Assembly: GCF_021462825.1 (NCBI RefSeq)
Contig: NZ_JAKEEB010000001.1
Location: forward strand, 124,001-188,000
From: Streptomyces glomeratus
GTDB taxonomy: Bacteria > Actinomycetota > Actinomycetes > Streptomycetales > Streptomycetaceae
Reading direction: 5' to 3'
DNA length: 64,000 nucleotides
Translations under genes and position numbers: made by a program
Shown: positions 32,885 through 42,122 of the stretch, piece by piece
Numbering within the stretch: the stretch's first letter is position 1
How the letters are laid out: every line of letters begins with the position of its first letter
The notes under the pieces: model-generated
Databases searched by the model: none
Told to the model about the DNA's origin: nothing
What the model saw: the letters and a program-made list of their open reading frames with translations, nothing else

Positions 32885-35827
32885 CTATGCGGCAGCGGCC
32901 GGTGTCAGCAACGCCCGGACGGTCTCGGCCTCGGGAGATCCCAGTGCCTCATAGGTGGCGAGGGCTTCCTGCCAGCACACTTGGGCCCTTCCCGACTGCC
33001 CGATCCCGCTGAGAGCCCGTCCCAGCACGGTGAGGACGTTGCCGCGCCGCCACTCCCCGCCGATGCCGCGCAGCACGGTCAAGGCGGCTTCGGCGTTGGT
33101 CGACGCCTGCGCGGGACGTCGAGCCGCCAGATCCACCTCGGCGAGCCTGAGCAGGGTCATCCCCTCCCAGAGGCGCTGGCGGCTGTCGCGAAAGACCTTC
33201 AGAGCCGCGTGCAACTGCTCGTCGGCCTCCGCGTACAACCCGTTCTGGGTGAGGGCCATGCCCAGTGCGTAGCGGCCGTTCGCGCCCTTCAGGGCGTGCC
33301 CCAACGCCTCATAGGTTTCGACGCCTTGCTGGGCGAGCACCACTGCGCTCCGCGGCCGCCCCGTGGCAAGGTGGATACGCGAGAGGTTGCACAGCACACT
33401 CGCTTCCCCGGCCAGGTCCTCGCAGTCCCGGAAGTCCGCCAGGGCGTGGTCCAGGTGCCGTTCGGCGTCCGCATACCGGCTTTGGTAGAAGGCCATGGCG
33501 CCGCGGACGTTGGCCGCCCAGCAGCGCGCCAGGGGGTCGGTCTGCGATTCGGCGAGTTGCAGGGCCTCGCGTGCCGCATCGTCCGCTTCCGCGAAGCGCC
33601 CGGAAAGGTGGTGGGCGACGGCGAGGACGCCGGAGGCGCGGCCCTCCGTCCGCCGGTCCCGGCTGGACCGCGCGGCGTTGCGCAGGGTTATGGCCACGGC
33701 TTCGTATTCCCTGGCGTTGGCACCGGACTCCGAGAGATCGACCGCCGCCCACAGGAGATCGATGGAACGGAGCAACGTTGCGGACGTCCCGAATTGGCGC
33801 ATGCAGGCAAGCAGGCAGGCCGCCTCCGCATACAGCCAGTCCTGCGCCTGATGCCGGTCCTCGAACGTCAGCCCCGGGTATTCGGTCGGCTGAAGATGGT
33901 CCACCAGCCGGTCCCCCGGCCGTTCGATCGCGTACACCCCCGCCGCCGTCGCCAGGTAGAAGTCCAGCAGCCGCGACATCGCCGCGTCCCGCTCGCTCGG
34001 CGGATGCTCGTCCCGTTCCGCGCACGCACGCGCGTAGAGGCGGACCAGGTCGTGGTAGCGGTAGCGACCCGGGGCCGCCGACTCCAGCAGGGACGTGTCG
34101 ACCAGGGACTCCAGCAGGTCCTCCGTCTCGTCGACCGGGAGGTCGAGGACCGCGGCGGCGGCCGCCAGGGACATGTCCGGGCCGTCCGCCAGCCCCAGCA
34201 GACGGAAGGCCCGGGCCTGGGCCGGCTCCAGCTGGCCGTAGCCCAGTTCGAAGGTCGCCTTCACCGCCAGGTCCCCGGCCTGAAGCTCGTCCAGCCGCCG
34301 TCGCTCGTCCGCCAGCTTCGCCGCGAGCACCGACACCGTCCATGTCCTGCGTGCCGCCAGCCGCGACGCCGCGATCCGGATCGCCAGCGGCAGGAATCCG
34401 CACGCCGCCACCACGTCCAGCGCGGCCTCCCGCTCGGAGGCCACCCGCTCCTCACCCACGATCTTCGTGAACAGCGACAGTGCCTCGTCCGGTGACATCA
34501 CGTCCAGGTCCACCAGGTGCGCGCCCGCCAGGTCCACCATCCGCACGCGCGAGGTCACCAGCGCCGCGCAGCCCTCGGTGCCCGGGAGGAGCGGCCGTAC
34601 CTGGGCCGCGTCCTTCGCGTTGTCCAGCAGGACCAGGACCCGCCGGCCGTCCAGGACCGAGCGGTAGAGGGCGGCCCGTTCCTCCAGCGAGTCCGGGATC
34701 GCCGAGTCGGCCGTGCCGAGGGCGCGCAGGAAGGAGCCGAGGACCGTCTCCGGTTCCGCGGCCCTGGGGCCCGCGCCCTGGAGGTCCACATACAGCTGGC
34801 CGTCGGGGAAGGAGCCCCGGGCCTGGTGGGCGACGTGGACCGCCAGTGTCGTCTTGCCGACGCCGCCGATCCCGGCCAGCGCCGACACCGCCATCACCCG
34901 GCCCTCCGCCGACGCCAGCACATTGCCCAGCTCCTGCACGAAGGCCGTCCGGCCGGTGAAGTCGGGGACGGTGGCGGGGAGCTGCGCCGGCCGTACCGGA
35001 GCGGCGGCGGGCTCCGGCGCCGGCGCCGACGGTTCGGCGAGGCCGGGGTCCGCCTGGAGGATCCGTTGCTGGAGGTCCTTCAGGCCGGGGCGTGGATCGA
35101 CCCCGAGTTCGTCGGCCAGAAGGCGGCGGGTGTCCGCGTACACCGCGAGCGCCTCCGCCTGACGGCCGGAGCGGTACAGCGCCAGCATCAGCAGTTCGCG
35201 CAGGCGCTCGCGCAGCGGGTGTGCCGCCGTCAGGGCGGTCAGTTCCGAGACCGCCTCGGCGTGGCAGCCCTGCTCCAGGTCCATGTCGAGGCGGGTCTCC
35301 AGGAGCTGGAGGCGCCATTCCTCCAGGCGGGTGCGCTGGGTCTCGGCGTAGGGGCCCGGTATGTTCGCCAGCGGCTCACCGTCCCACAGGGCCAGGGCCT
35401 CGTTCAGCAGGCGCCGGGCATGGCACAGCTCCCCGGAGCTCTTGGCCTTCTCCGCTTCCGCGGTCAGTTCCTGGGCGGCGGCGAGGTCCAGCGAGCGGGC
35501 GTCGGGCAGGCGCAGCGCGTAGCCGCCGGACTCGCTGACGAGGACGCCGGGGGAGAGGACCTTGCGCAGCCGGGAGGCGTACGTCCGTACCGCTGCCAGG
35601 GCCCGCGGCGGCGGGTCGTCGCCCCAGAGCGCGTCGATCAGTTCGGACGCCGTCGCCGTACGTCCCTCGCGCAGCAGCAGCGCGGCCAGCAGCGCGCGCT
35701 GCTGTGGTGAGCCCGTGGCCAGCGGCTCCTCCCCGCGCCAGGCGCGCACCGGTCCGAGCACGCCGAAGCGCAGAGCCGCCGACTCCCCGGCACTCCGCTG
35801 CTCCGGCACTCGCGGTACACCGTCCAT
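32885..35827 (-). CDS. AfsR/SARP-type regulator (BTAD, NB-ARC, TPR)
   Basis: This 980-residue regulator has an OmpR-like winged helix and BTAD domain (about 15-260, FGVLGPVRAWRG through LGVDPRPGLKDLQQRIL). An NB-ARC/STAND ATPase follows, with Walker A GIGGVGKTT at 319-327 and VLVLLDNAKD as Walker B, then a TPR region from about 700 to the end. Such proteins activate secondary-metabolite or developmental promoters after ATP binding and often phosphorylation. No polyketide or peptide synthase genes are near, so it is not an obvious cluster-specific activator. I use ATG 35827 because AGGGGG precedes it; the frame is open to 35887. It is divergent from the 36035 operon. Confidence 0.9.
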   Translation of the reverse strand: MDGVPRVPEQRSAGESAALRFGVLGPVRAWRGEEPLATGSPQQRALLAALLLREGRTATASELIDALWGDDPPPRALAAVRTYASRLRKVLSPGVLVSESGGYALRLPDARSLDLAAAQELTAEAEKAKSSGELCHARRLLNEALALWDGEPLANIPGPYAETQRTRLEEWRLQLLETRLDMDLEQGCHAEAVSELTALTAAHPLRERLRELLMLALYRSGRQAEALAVYADTRRLLADELGVDPRPGLKDLQQRILQADPGLAEPSAPAPEPAAAPVRPAQLPATVPDFTGRTAFVQELGNVLASAEGRVMAVSALAGIGGVGKTTLAVHVAHQARGSFPDGQLYVDLQGAGPRAAEPETVLGSFLRALGTADSAIPDSLEERAALYRSVLDGRRVLVLLDNAKDAAQVRPLLPGTEGCAALVTSRVRMVDLAGAHLVDLDVMSPDEALSLFTKIVGEERVASEREAALDVVAACGFLPLAIRIAASRLAARRTWTVSVLAAKLADERRRLDELQAGDLAVKATFELGYGQLEPAQARAFRLLGLADGPDMSLAAAAAVLDLPVDETEDLLESLVDTSLLESAAPGRYRYHDLVRLYARACAERDEHPPSERDAAMSRLLDFYLATAAGVYAIERPGDRLVDHLQPTEYPGLTFEDRHQAQDWLYAEAACLLACMRQFGTSATLLRSIDLLWAAVDLSESGANAREYEAVAITLRNAARSSRDRRTEGRASGVLAVAHHLSGRFAEADDAAREALQLAESQTDPLARCWAANVRGAMAFYQSRYADAERHLDHALADFRDCEDLAGEASVLCNLSRIHLATGRPRSAVVLAQQGVETYEALGHALKGANGRYALGMALTQNGLYAEADEQLHAALKVFRDSRQRLWEGMTLLRLAEVDLAARRPAQASTNAEAALTVLRGIGGEWRRGNVLTVLGRALSGIGQSGRAQVCWQEALATYEALGSPEAETVRALLTPAAAA

Positions 35828-36007
35828 CGCTGCCCCCTGGCACCCTGCCGAACGTCCACAACCGAGAGGCCAGTTTGCCTTGTTCATGGCGGATGCGTCA
35901 GCTCTGGGAGACGGCGATCACAGGCCGTGGTGCGGCGCGTCACACGGCCCACACAGAGTCTTCCCATACCGGTCGGTCGGGATACATACGGGGAGGCCAC
36001 CACATAG

Positions 36008-36022
36008 CTGACGGTTCGTCAG
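36008..36022. promoter_or_regulatory. Operator-like inverted repeat, site 11
   Basis: CTGACGGTTCGTCAG is an exact and symmetric copy, 12 bp upstream of the possible GTG start of the amidohydrolase (36035). No ribosome site fits between them, so a leaderless mRNA is likely. Confidence 0.78.
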
Positions 36023-36034
36023 ATCGGCGCTACC

Positions 36035-37294
36035 GTGACCGGCATGGAGACCTCACCGAGCAACGGCACGTTCCCGCAGATCATCTCCGTCGACGACCAC
36101 ACGGTCGAGCCCCCGCGCGTCTGGCAGGACCGGCTGCCCGGGAAGTACCGGGACATCGGCCCGCGCATCGTCCGTGCGCCGCTGAAGGAAATGACCTTCC
36201 TCGGCGGGAAGTTCGCCCCCGTGATGGGCGAGCCCGGCGACGAGGGCCCGCTCGGCGACTGGTGGGTTTACGAGGACCTGCACCGTCCCCTCACCCGCCT
36301 CGACACGGCCGTCGGGTACGACAGGGACGAGATCAGGCTCGAGGTGATCACCTACGAGCAGATGCGGCCGGGCTCCTACGACGTGCCCCGGCGCCTCGCC
36401 GACATGGACGTCAACCATGTCCGATCCGCCCTCTGCTTCCCGACGTTCCCGCGCTTCTGCGGCCAGACCTTCACCGAGGCCCGGGACCGCGAGCTCGCGC
36501 TGCTGTGCGTGCGTGCGTACAACGACTGGATGGTGGAGGAGTGGTGCGGGCCCGAGGCACGCGGCCGGCTCATACCCCTGGCCCTCATCCCCCTCTGGGA
36601 CGCGGAGCTCGCCGCGGCAGAGGTGCGCCGCAACGCCGAACGCGGCGTGCGTGCCGTCGCCTTCTCGGAGATCCCGCCGCGCCTCGGGCTGCCCTCCGTG
36701 CACACCGACGACTGGGACCCCTTCCTCGCCGCCTGCGACGAGACCGGGACCGTCGTCGCCATGCACATCGGCTCCAGCAGCCGGATGCCGTCCACGTCCG
36801 CGGACGCCCCGCCGGCCGTGGGATCCACGATCACCTTCGCCAACTGCTGCTTCTCGATGGTCGACTGGCTGATGAGCGGCAAGTTCGAGCGGTTCCCCCG
36901 GCTGAGGGTGATGTACGCGGAGGGGCAGATCGGGTGGATCCCCTACATCCTCGAGCGGGCCGACGTGGTGTGGGAGGAGAACCGTGCCTGGGGCGGTGTC
37001 GCGGACAAGGTGCACCGCCCGCCGTCGGAGCTCTTCGCCGACCATGTCTACGGCTGCTTCTTCGACGACGCCTTCGGCCTGCGGAACCTGGACGCGATCG
37101 GGGCCGGAAACGTGCTGTACGAGACCGACTATCCGCACTCCGACTCCACATGGCCGAAGTCGCGTGAGGTCGGGGAGGCCCAGATGGGGCACCTGGACGC
37201 GGACACCGTCGACCGGATCGTGCGGCGCAACGCCATCGAGCTGCTGGGGCTGACGGACGACGGTCTGTGGGCGGGGCCGGGCGGCGGGCGGTGA
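36035..37294 (+). CDS. Amidohydrolase-family protein (amidohydrolase 2, PF04909)
   Basis: This 419-residue TIM-barrel metal hydrolase or decarboxylase opens with ISVDDHTVEPPRVW (the D-x-H metal site) and has RLADMDVNHVRSALCFPTFPRF, VVAMHIGSSSRMPS with the mid-barrel His, and the terminal YETDYPHSDSTWPKS that supplies the last Asp. PF04909 enzymes include decarboxylases, hydratases and C-C hydrolases of ring-cleavage routes. The start is GTG 36035 or ATG 36044; neither has a ribosome site. It is the first gene of the amidohydrolase-LLM-SDR operon behind site 11. Substrate unknown. Confidence 0.87.
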   Translation: MTGMETSPSNGTFPQIISVDDHTVEPPRVWQDRLPGKYRDIGPRIVRAPLKEMTFLGGKFAPVMGEPGDEGPLGDWWVYEDLHRPLTRLDTAVGYDRDEIRLEVITYEQMRPGSYDVPRRLADMDVNHVRSALCFPTFPRFCGQTFTEARDRELALLCVRAYNDWMVEEWCGPEARGRLIPLALIPLWDAELAAAEVRRNAERGVRAVAFSEIPPRLGLPSVHTDDWDPFLAACDETGTVVAMHIGSSSRMPSTSADAPPAVGSTITFANCCFSMVDWLMSGKFERFPRLRVMYAEGQIGWIPYILERADVVWEENRAWGGVADKVHRPPSELFADHVYGCFFDDAFGLRNLDAIGAGNVLYETDYPHSDSTWPKSREVGEAQMGHLDADTVDRIVRRNAIELLGLTDDGLWAGPGGGR

Positions 37295-38220
37295 GCGGGC
37301 CCCTGCGGTACGGGATGCAGCTGCCCGTCCAGTCCTTGAGCAGGCTCTTCGCCGAGCCCTGGGAGGCGAGCGCGGGCCCCGAGGACCTGGCGGAGATCGC
37401 CCGGGCCGCCGACCGGGCCGGGTTCGACTACCTCGCGAGCTGCGACCACGTCGCCATTCCGGGCCGGCTGGCCCCGGCCATGGGGACGGTCTGGTACGAC
37501 CCCGTCGCCACGCTCTCCTATCTGGCGGCCGTCACCGTGCGGGTACGGCTGCTCAGCCATGTCGCGATCGTCGCGCTGCGGCACCCCCTCGTCACCGCCA
37601 AGCAGTACGCGACCCTCGACCGGCTGTGCGGCGGGCGGCTCGTCCTCGGGGTGGGGGCGGGGCACGTACCGGAGGAGTTCGCGGCGCTGGGCGTGGATTT
37701 CCGGCGGCGCGGTGCCCTGCTCGACGAGACGATCGACGCCCTCAGGGCGGCGCTGGGGCCCGAGGAGTTTCCCGTCCACCACGGGAAGGCGTACGACTTC
37801 GAGGGGCTCGGGCAGCGCCCCCGGCCCGCCCAGGCCCGGATTCCCGTCTGGGTGGGCGGCTCCTCGCCCGCCGCCGTACGCCGTGCCGCGCTCAAGGGGG
37901 ACGGCTGGCTGCCGCAGGGCGACCCGCGTGAGCGGATGCCCGCCCAGATCGCCCGTCTGACGCGGCTGCGGGCCGAGGCGGGTCTCGAGGAGCCCTTCAC
38001 CGTAGGCGCCCTCACCGAGCCGCTGTACGTCGGCGAGCCGGACTGGGATGTCGGGCGGCGCACGGTCAGCGGCGCACCGGAGACGGTCGCCGACTCCCTG
38101 CGCGCCTACCGCGCGATGGGCGTGCACCAGATCCAGGTGCGGTTCCGCAGCCGGTGCCGCGCGGAACTCACCGATCAGATCGCGGCGTTCGGGGCCGAGG
38201 TCGCGCCCCGTCTGCACTGA
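37291..38220 (+). CDS. LLM-class oxidoreductase, probably F420-dependent
   Basis: This 309-residue luciferase-like TIM-barrel protein starts LRYGMQLPVQSLSRLF. GFDYLASCDHVAIP, LLSHVAIVALRHPLVTAKQYATLDRLCGG and GVGAGHVPEEFAALG are typical of F420-dependent members of this superfamily. It would transfer hydride between F420 and an alcohol/ketone or a double bond. The GTG overlaps the amidohydrolase stop (GTGA), and the SDR follows 8 bp after its stop, so the three genes are one translation-coupled unit. The FO synthase gene 8 kb away supplies the cofactor. Confidence 0.88.
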   Translation: MSGPLRYGMQLPVQSLSRLFAEPWEASAGPEDLAEIARAADRAGFDYLASCDHVAIPGRLAPAMGTVWYDPVATLSYLAAVTVRVRLLSHVAIVALRHPLVTAKQYATLDRLCGGRLVLGVGAGHVPEEFAALGVDFRRRGALLDETIDALRAALGPEEFPVHHGKAYDFEGLGQRPRPAQARIPVWVGGSSPAAVRRAALKGDGWLPQGDPRERMPAQIARLTRLRAEAGLEEPFTVGALTEPLYVGEPDWDVGRRTVSGAPETVADSLRAYRAMGVHQIQVRFRSRCRAELTDQIAAFGAEVAPRLH

Positions 38221-38228
38221 GGAGGGTC

Positions 38229-39005
38229 ATGGGCAAGCTGGACGGGCGCGTCGTCATCGTCACGGGTGCGGCGCGAGGGCAGGGCGAGCAGGAGGCGCGG
38301 CTGTTCACCGCGGAGGGAGCCCGGGTCCTGCTCGCGGACGTGCTCGACGACCAGGGGGAGGCCCTGGCCAAGGAGCTCGGGCAGCGTTATGTCCATCTGG
38401 ACGTGGGCCGGGAGGCGGACTGGGCCGCCGCCGTGGCCCGGGCGAAGGAGGCGTACGGGCGGATCGACGGGCTGGTCAACAACGCCGGGATCCTCCGGTT
38501 CAACTCCCTGCTCGACACGCCCCTCGACGAGTTCATGCAGGTCGTCCAGGTCAACCAGGTGGGCTGTTTCCTCGGTATCAGGACGGTCGCGCCCGAGATC
38601 GCGGCCGCCGGGGGCGGCACCATCGTCAACACCGCCTCTTACACGGCGATGACGGGCATGGCGGCCGTGGGGACGTACACGGCGACCAAGCACGCCGTCC
38701 TGGGCCTCACCCGGGTCGCCGCGATCGAGCTGGCGCCACGGGGGATACGCGTCAACGCCCTGTGTCCCGGCGCCATCGACACCGCGATGTCCAACCCCTC
38801 GCTGCTGGACCCGGAGGCGGACGCCGAGCAGACGTCCAGGGCCCTGGACGAGCTGTACCGCAGGCTGGTGCCGCTCGGCCGGATCGGCAGGCCGGAAGAG
38901 GTTGCGCGTCTGGCCCTCTTCCTGACCTCCGAGGACTCCTCCTATGTCACCGGGCAGCCGTTCGTGATCGACGGGGGATGGCTGGCCGGGGTGGCCGTGA
39001 TCTGA
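38229..39005 (+). CDS. SDR-family dehydrogenase
   Basis: This 258-residue classical SDR has TGAARGQG at 12-19, NNAGILRF and the catalytic YTATKHA after TASYTAMTGM. The end PLGRIGRPEEVARLALFLTS and VIDGGWLAG is canonical. Similar SDRs with an ARGQG motif are often mycofactocin- or NAD-coupled carveol-type dehydrogenases, but the insertion that marks mycofactocin users is not evident. The ATG at 38229 follows GGAGG. It is the third gene of the operon. Its stop codon lies inside operator site 12 of the next unit. Confidence 0.88.
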   Translation: MGKLDGRVVIVTGAARGQGEQEARLFTAEGARVLLADVLDDQGEALAKELGQRYVHLDVGREADWAAAVARAKEAYGRIDGLVNNAGILRFNSLLDTPLDEFMQVVQVNQVGCFLGIRTVAPEIAAAGGGTIVNTASYTAMTGMAAVGTYTATKHAVLGLTRVAAIELAPRGIRVNALCPGAIDTAMSNPSLLDPEADAEQTSRALDELYRRLVPLGRIGRPEEVARLALFLTSEDSSYVTGQPFVIDGGWLAGVAVI

Positions 39006-39016
39006 CTGACCGTCAG
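39002..39016. promoter_or_regulatory. Operator-like inverted repeat, site 12, overlapping a stop codon
   Basis: CTGACTGACCGTCAG is an exact copy that begins within the final codons of the SDR gene (its TGA is 39003-39005). It is 61 bp from site 13, the same spacing as the 20912/20972 pair. Confidence 0.68.
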
Positions 39017-39062
39017 CTATTGACGGTGCCATCGGGCGGTGTCAGAGTCGGCGGCAATAGAG

Positions 39063-39077
39063 CTGACGATATGTCAG
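39063..39077. promoter_or_regulatory. Operator-like inverted repeat, site 13
   Basis: CTGACGATATGTCAG is an exact copy, 40 bp upstream of the LLM gene's first GTG. It is the principal candidate operator for the LLM-amidohydrolase-aldehyde dehydrogenase unit. Confidence 0.78.
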
Positions 39078-39117
39078 ATATACGGGCACGTGCGTCAGGC
39101 AGGTCGGACAGACAACC

Positions 39118-40254
39118 GTGGGGACGGTGAACTCCGTGGAATTCGGGCTCTTTGTACAGGGGTACGTGGGCAAGCGGGCCGAGACCGACCCGCTCGCGGA
39201 GCACAAGGCGCTGCTGGAGGAGACCGAGTACGTCATCCAGGCGGACAGGTCCGGCTTCAAGTACGCCTGGGCCTCCGAGCACCACTTCCTCGAGGAGTAC
39301 TCGCACCTGTCCGCCAACGACGTCTTCCTCGGCTATCTCGCCCACGCCACCGAGCGCATCCATCTCGGCTCCGGCATCTTCAATCCCCTCGCCCCGGTGA
39401 ACCACCCGGTGAAGGTCGCCGAGAAGGTCGCCATGCTCGACCACCTCACCGAGGGCCGCTTCGAGTTCGGCAGCGGCCGAGGGGCGGGCTCGCACGAGAT
39501 CCTCGGCTTCCTCCCCGGCATCACCGACATGAACCACACCAAGGAGATCTGGGAGGAGACCATCGCCGAGTTCCCCAGAATGTGGCTCCAGGACGAGTAC
39601 CAGGGCTTCAGGGGCAAGCACTGGTCCCTGCCGCCGCGCAAGGTGCTCCCCAAGCCGTACGGCAAGTCGCACCCCGCGATGTGGTACGCGGCCGGGTCCC
39701 CGCCCTCGTACGCCATGGCCGCGCGGAAGGGCCTCGGGGTGCTCGGGTTCAGCGTGCAGAAGGTCTCCGACATGGAGTGGGTCCTGGAGCAGTACAAGAC
39801 GGCGATCGTGGACGCCGAGCCCGTGGGGGACTTCGTCAACGACAACGTGATGGTGACGACCACCGCCGTGTGTGCGCCCACGCACGAGGAGGCGATCCGG
39901 GTCGCGGCGTCGGGCGGACTGCACTACCTGCCCTCCCTCGTCTTCCGCTACCACGACACCTTCCCGCGCCCGGAGGGCTTCCCCGTCTGGCCGGAGACGC
40001 TGCCCGAATACACCGAGGAGTTCATCGAACTGCTCATCGAGGAAGAGCTGCTGATCTGCGGCGACCCGGACGAGGTCCTCACCCAGTGCAAGCGGTGGGA
40101 GCAGGCCGGGGCCGACCAGCTCAGCTTCGGGCTGCCGGTCGGGATCCCCAAGGAGGAGACGCTCCGGACGATCAGGCTGATCGGCGAGCACGTGATCCCG
40201 AAGATCGACACCGACCCGGTGCACAGGACCACGCGGTTCCGGCAGGCCGCGTGA
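39118..40254 (+). CDS. LLM-class flavin-dependent oxidoreductase (luciferase-like monooxygenase)
   Basis: This is a luciferase-like protein of up to 378 residues. GFKYAWASEHHFLEEYSHLS matches the bacterial luciferase alpha region around its catalytic His, and VAMLDHLTEGRFEFGSGRGAGSHE is a conserved barrel segment. The longer body and AWASEHHFLEEY favour an FMN-dependent monooxygenase that needs a separate reductase. The flavin reductase at 7645, under the same motif, is a candidate. Starts at GTG 39118 or GTG 39136 are possible; GGGGACGG suits the latter. It is the first gene of the operon behind sites 12 and 13. Confidence 0.86.
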   Translation: MGTVNSVEFGLFVQGYVGKRAETDPLAEHKALLEETEYVIQADRSGFKYAWASEHHFLEEYSHLSANDVFLGYLAHATERIHLGSGIFNPLAPVNHPVKVAEKVAMLDHLTEGRFEFGSGRGAGSHEILGFLPGITDMNHTKEIWEETIAEFPRMWLQDEYQGFRGKHWSLPPRKVLPKPYGKSHPAMWYAAGSPPSYAMAARKGLGVLGFSVQKVSDMEWVLEQYKTAIVDAEPVGDFVNDNVMVTTTAVCAPTHEEAIRVAASGGLHYLPSLVFRYHDTFPRPEGFPVWPETLPEYTEEFIELLIEEELLICGDPDEVLTQCKRWEQAGADQLSFGLPVGIPKEETLRTIRLIGEHVIPKIDTDPVHRTTRFRQAA

Positions 40255-40343
40255 TCCCTGCCGGGCCGCGGGCCACAGGCCGGCTGCGGTCCGGACGCGG
40301 CCGGTCGCGCCCACGCGGCGGAGCCGCACATCGACACAGCCCC

Positions 40344-40359
40344 GCGCCCCTTCGGGCGC
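40344..40359. repeat. Short hairpin of the common streptomycete CGCGCCCCTTCGGG type
   Basis: GCGCCC (40344-40349), loop CTTC, GGGCGC (40354-40359) form a 6-bp stem in the 137-bp gap between the LLM and amidohydrolase genes. Similar CCCGCGCCCCTTCGGG blocks are scattered in Streptomyces intergenic DNA. It may weaken read-through into the next gene. Confidence 0.5.
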
Positions 40360-40391
40360 CGTGGCCGCACCGGACTCGAGGAGGTAGCGCC

Positions 40392-42122
40392 ATGCTGGAC
40401 CACGTCATCAAGGCTGCGACCGTCGTGGACGGGACCGGCGCGCCCGCGTACACGGCTGACGTGGGCATACGGGACGGCCGTGTCGCCGCCGTCGGCCGCG
40501 TCACCGAACAGGCGCGGACGCAGGAGGACGCGACCGGGCTCGTTCTCGCCCCCGGCTTCGTCGACCCGCACACCCACTACGACGCCCAGCTCTTCTGGGA
40601 CCCCTACGCGACGCCCTCCCTGAACCACGGGGTCACCACGGTCGCGGCCGGCAACTGCGGGTTCACGCTCGCCCCGCTCAACCCCGCCCGCCCCGAGGAC
40701 GCCGACTACACCCGCCGGATGATGGCGAAGGTGGAGGGCATGTCCCTGGTCGCCCTGGAGGAGGGGGCGCCCTGGAACTGGCACGGCTTCGGGGAGTACC
40801 TCGACGCCCTGGAAGGCCGGATCGCCGTCAACGCGGGCTTCATGGCGGGACACTGTGCGCTGCGCCGCCATGTGATGGGACCGGACGCGATCGGCGGGCA
40901 GCCCACCCCCGAGCAGATGGACGCCATGCTCCGGCTCCTCCACGAGGCCATGGACGCGGGGGCCTGGGGCCTGTCCACCACCCAGTCGTCCACACACGCC
41001 GACGGCGACGGCCGGCCGGTCGCCTCCCGCCACGCCCGGCCGGCCGAGCTGCTGGCCCTGTCCCGGGCGGTGGGCGAGCACGAGGGCACCCAGATCGAGG
41101 CGATCGTGGCGGGCTGCCTGGACCAGTTCAGCGACGCCGAGATCAACCTGCTCATGGAGATGAGCGCGACCGCGGGACGGCCCCTGAACTGGAACGTGCT
41201 CACGATCGACGCCGCCGTCCCCGAGCGCGTGCCGCGCCAGCTGCTCGCGAGCGAGCGGGCCCGGAAGGCGGGCGGCCGCGTGGTGGCGCTCACCATGCCG
41301 ATCCTCACCCCGATGAACATGTCGCTCGGCACTTTCTGTGCGCTCAACCTGATCCCCGGCTGGGGACCGGTCCTCGGCCTGCCGGTGCCCGAGCGGATCG
41401 CCAAGCTCCGTGACCCGGAGGTACGGGCCGAGATGCTCCGGCGCGCCGTTTCCAAGGAGGCGGGCGTCCTGCGCCGTCTCACCGATTTCGGGCGGTACGT
41501 CGTCGGGGACACCTACAGCCCGCGCAACGAGGGCCTGACCGGCCGGGTGGTGCGGGACATCGCCGCCGAGCGCGGCCAGGACCCCTTCACCTGCCTGGTC
41601 GAGATCTGCGCCGCGGACGAGCTGCGGACCGTCCTGTGGCCCATGCCCACCGACAACGACCCGGCCTCCTGGGCGCTGCGGGCCGAGACCTGGCGGCACG
41701 AGGACGTCCTGCTCGGCGGCTCCGACGCGGGCGCCCATCTGGACCGCATGTGCGGGGCCCCGTACACCACCCGGTTCCTCGGGGACTGTCTGCGCGGCCG
41801 GAAGCTGGTCCCTCTGGAGCGGGCCGTGAAGATGCTGACCGACGATCCCGCCCGGTTGTTCGGGCTGCGGGAGCGCGGCCTGGTGAGGGAGGGCTTCCAT
41901 GCGGATCTGGTCCTTTTCGACCCGGAGCGGGTCGACGCCGGCCGGGCCGGCCTGGTGCACGATCTGCCGGGGGAGAGCCCGCGGCTGGACTCCAGGGCGA
42001 TCGGGGTGAGCGCGGTCTGGGTCAACGGCGTCGAGGTGATACGGGACGACGTGGTGACCGGGGCCGTGCCGGGCCGGGTGCTGCGCTCCGGACGGGACAC
42101 CAGGACGGTGAGCACCACGTGA
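40392..42122 (+). CDS. Amidohydrolase-3 protein, N-acyl-D-amino-acid deacylase-like
   Basis: This 576-residue amidohydrolase has the metal motif DPHTHYD with His60 and His62, NHGVTTVAAGNCGFTLAP, the later EIDA/IVAG region, and SDAGAHLDRMCGAPYTT near the C-terminus, which supplies the final Asp. It matches D-aminoacylase-like members of PF07969. It would hydrolyse an N-acyl or cyclic amide bond. ATG 40392 follows GAGG. The stop overlaps the aldehyde dehydrogenase GTG (GTGA), so they are translationally coupled. Relatives commonly sit in CoA-catabolic operons, where true amide substrates are not established. Confidence 0.86.
   Translation: MLDHVIKAATVVDGTGAPAYTADVGIRDGRVAAVGRVTEQARTQEDATGLVLAPGFVDPHTHYDAQLFWDPYATPSLNHGVTTVAAGNCGFTLAPLNPARPEDADYTRRMMAKVEGMSLVALEEGAPWNWHGFGEYLDALEGRIAVNAGFMAGHCALRRHVMGPDAIGGQPTPEQMDAMLRLLHEAMDAGAWGLSTTQSSTHADGDGRPVASRHARPAELLALSRAVGEHEGTQIEAIVAGCLDQFSDAEINLLMEMSATAGRPLNWNVLTIDAAVPERVPRQLLASERARKAGGRVVALTMPILTPMNMSLGTFCALNLIPGWGPVLGLPVPERIAKLRDPEVRAEMLRRAVSKEAGVLRRLTDFGRYVVGDTYSPRNEGLTGRVVRDIAAERGQDPFTCLVEICAADELRTVLWPMPTDNDPASWALRAETWRHEDVLLGGSDAGAHLDRMCGAPYTTRFLGDCLRGRKLVPLERAVKMLTDDPARLFGLRERGLVREGFHADLVLFDPERVDAGRAGLVHDLPGESPRLDSRAIGVSAVWVNGVEVIRDDVVTGAVPGRVLRSGRDTRTVSTT

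Noticed and set aside
32885..35827. SARP-type gene as a cluster-specific activator of a biosynthetic gene cluster
   Set aside because: No polyketide, peptide or terpene synthase genes are found within the window.
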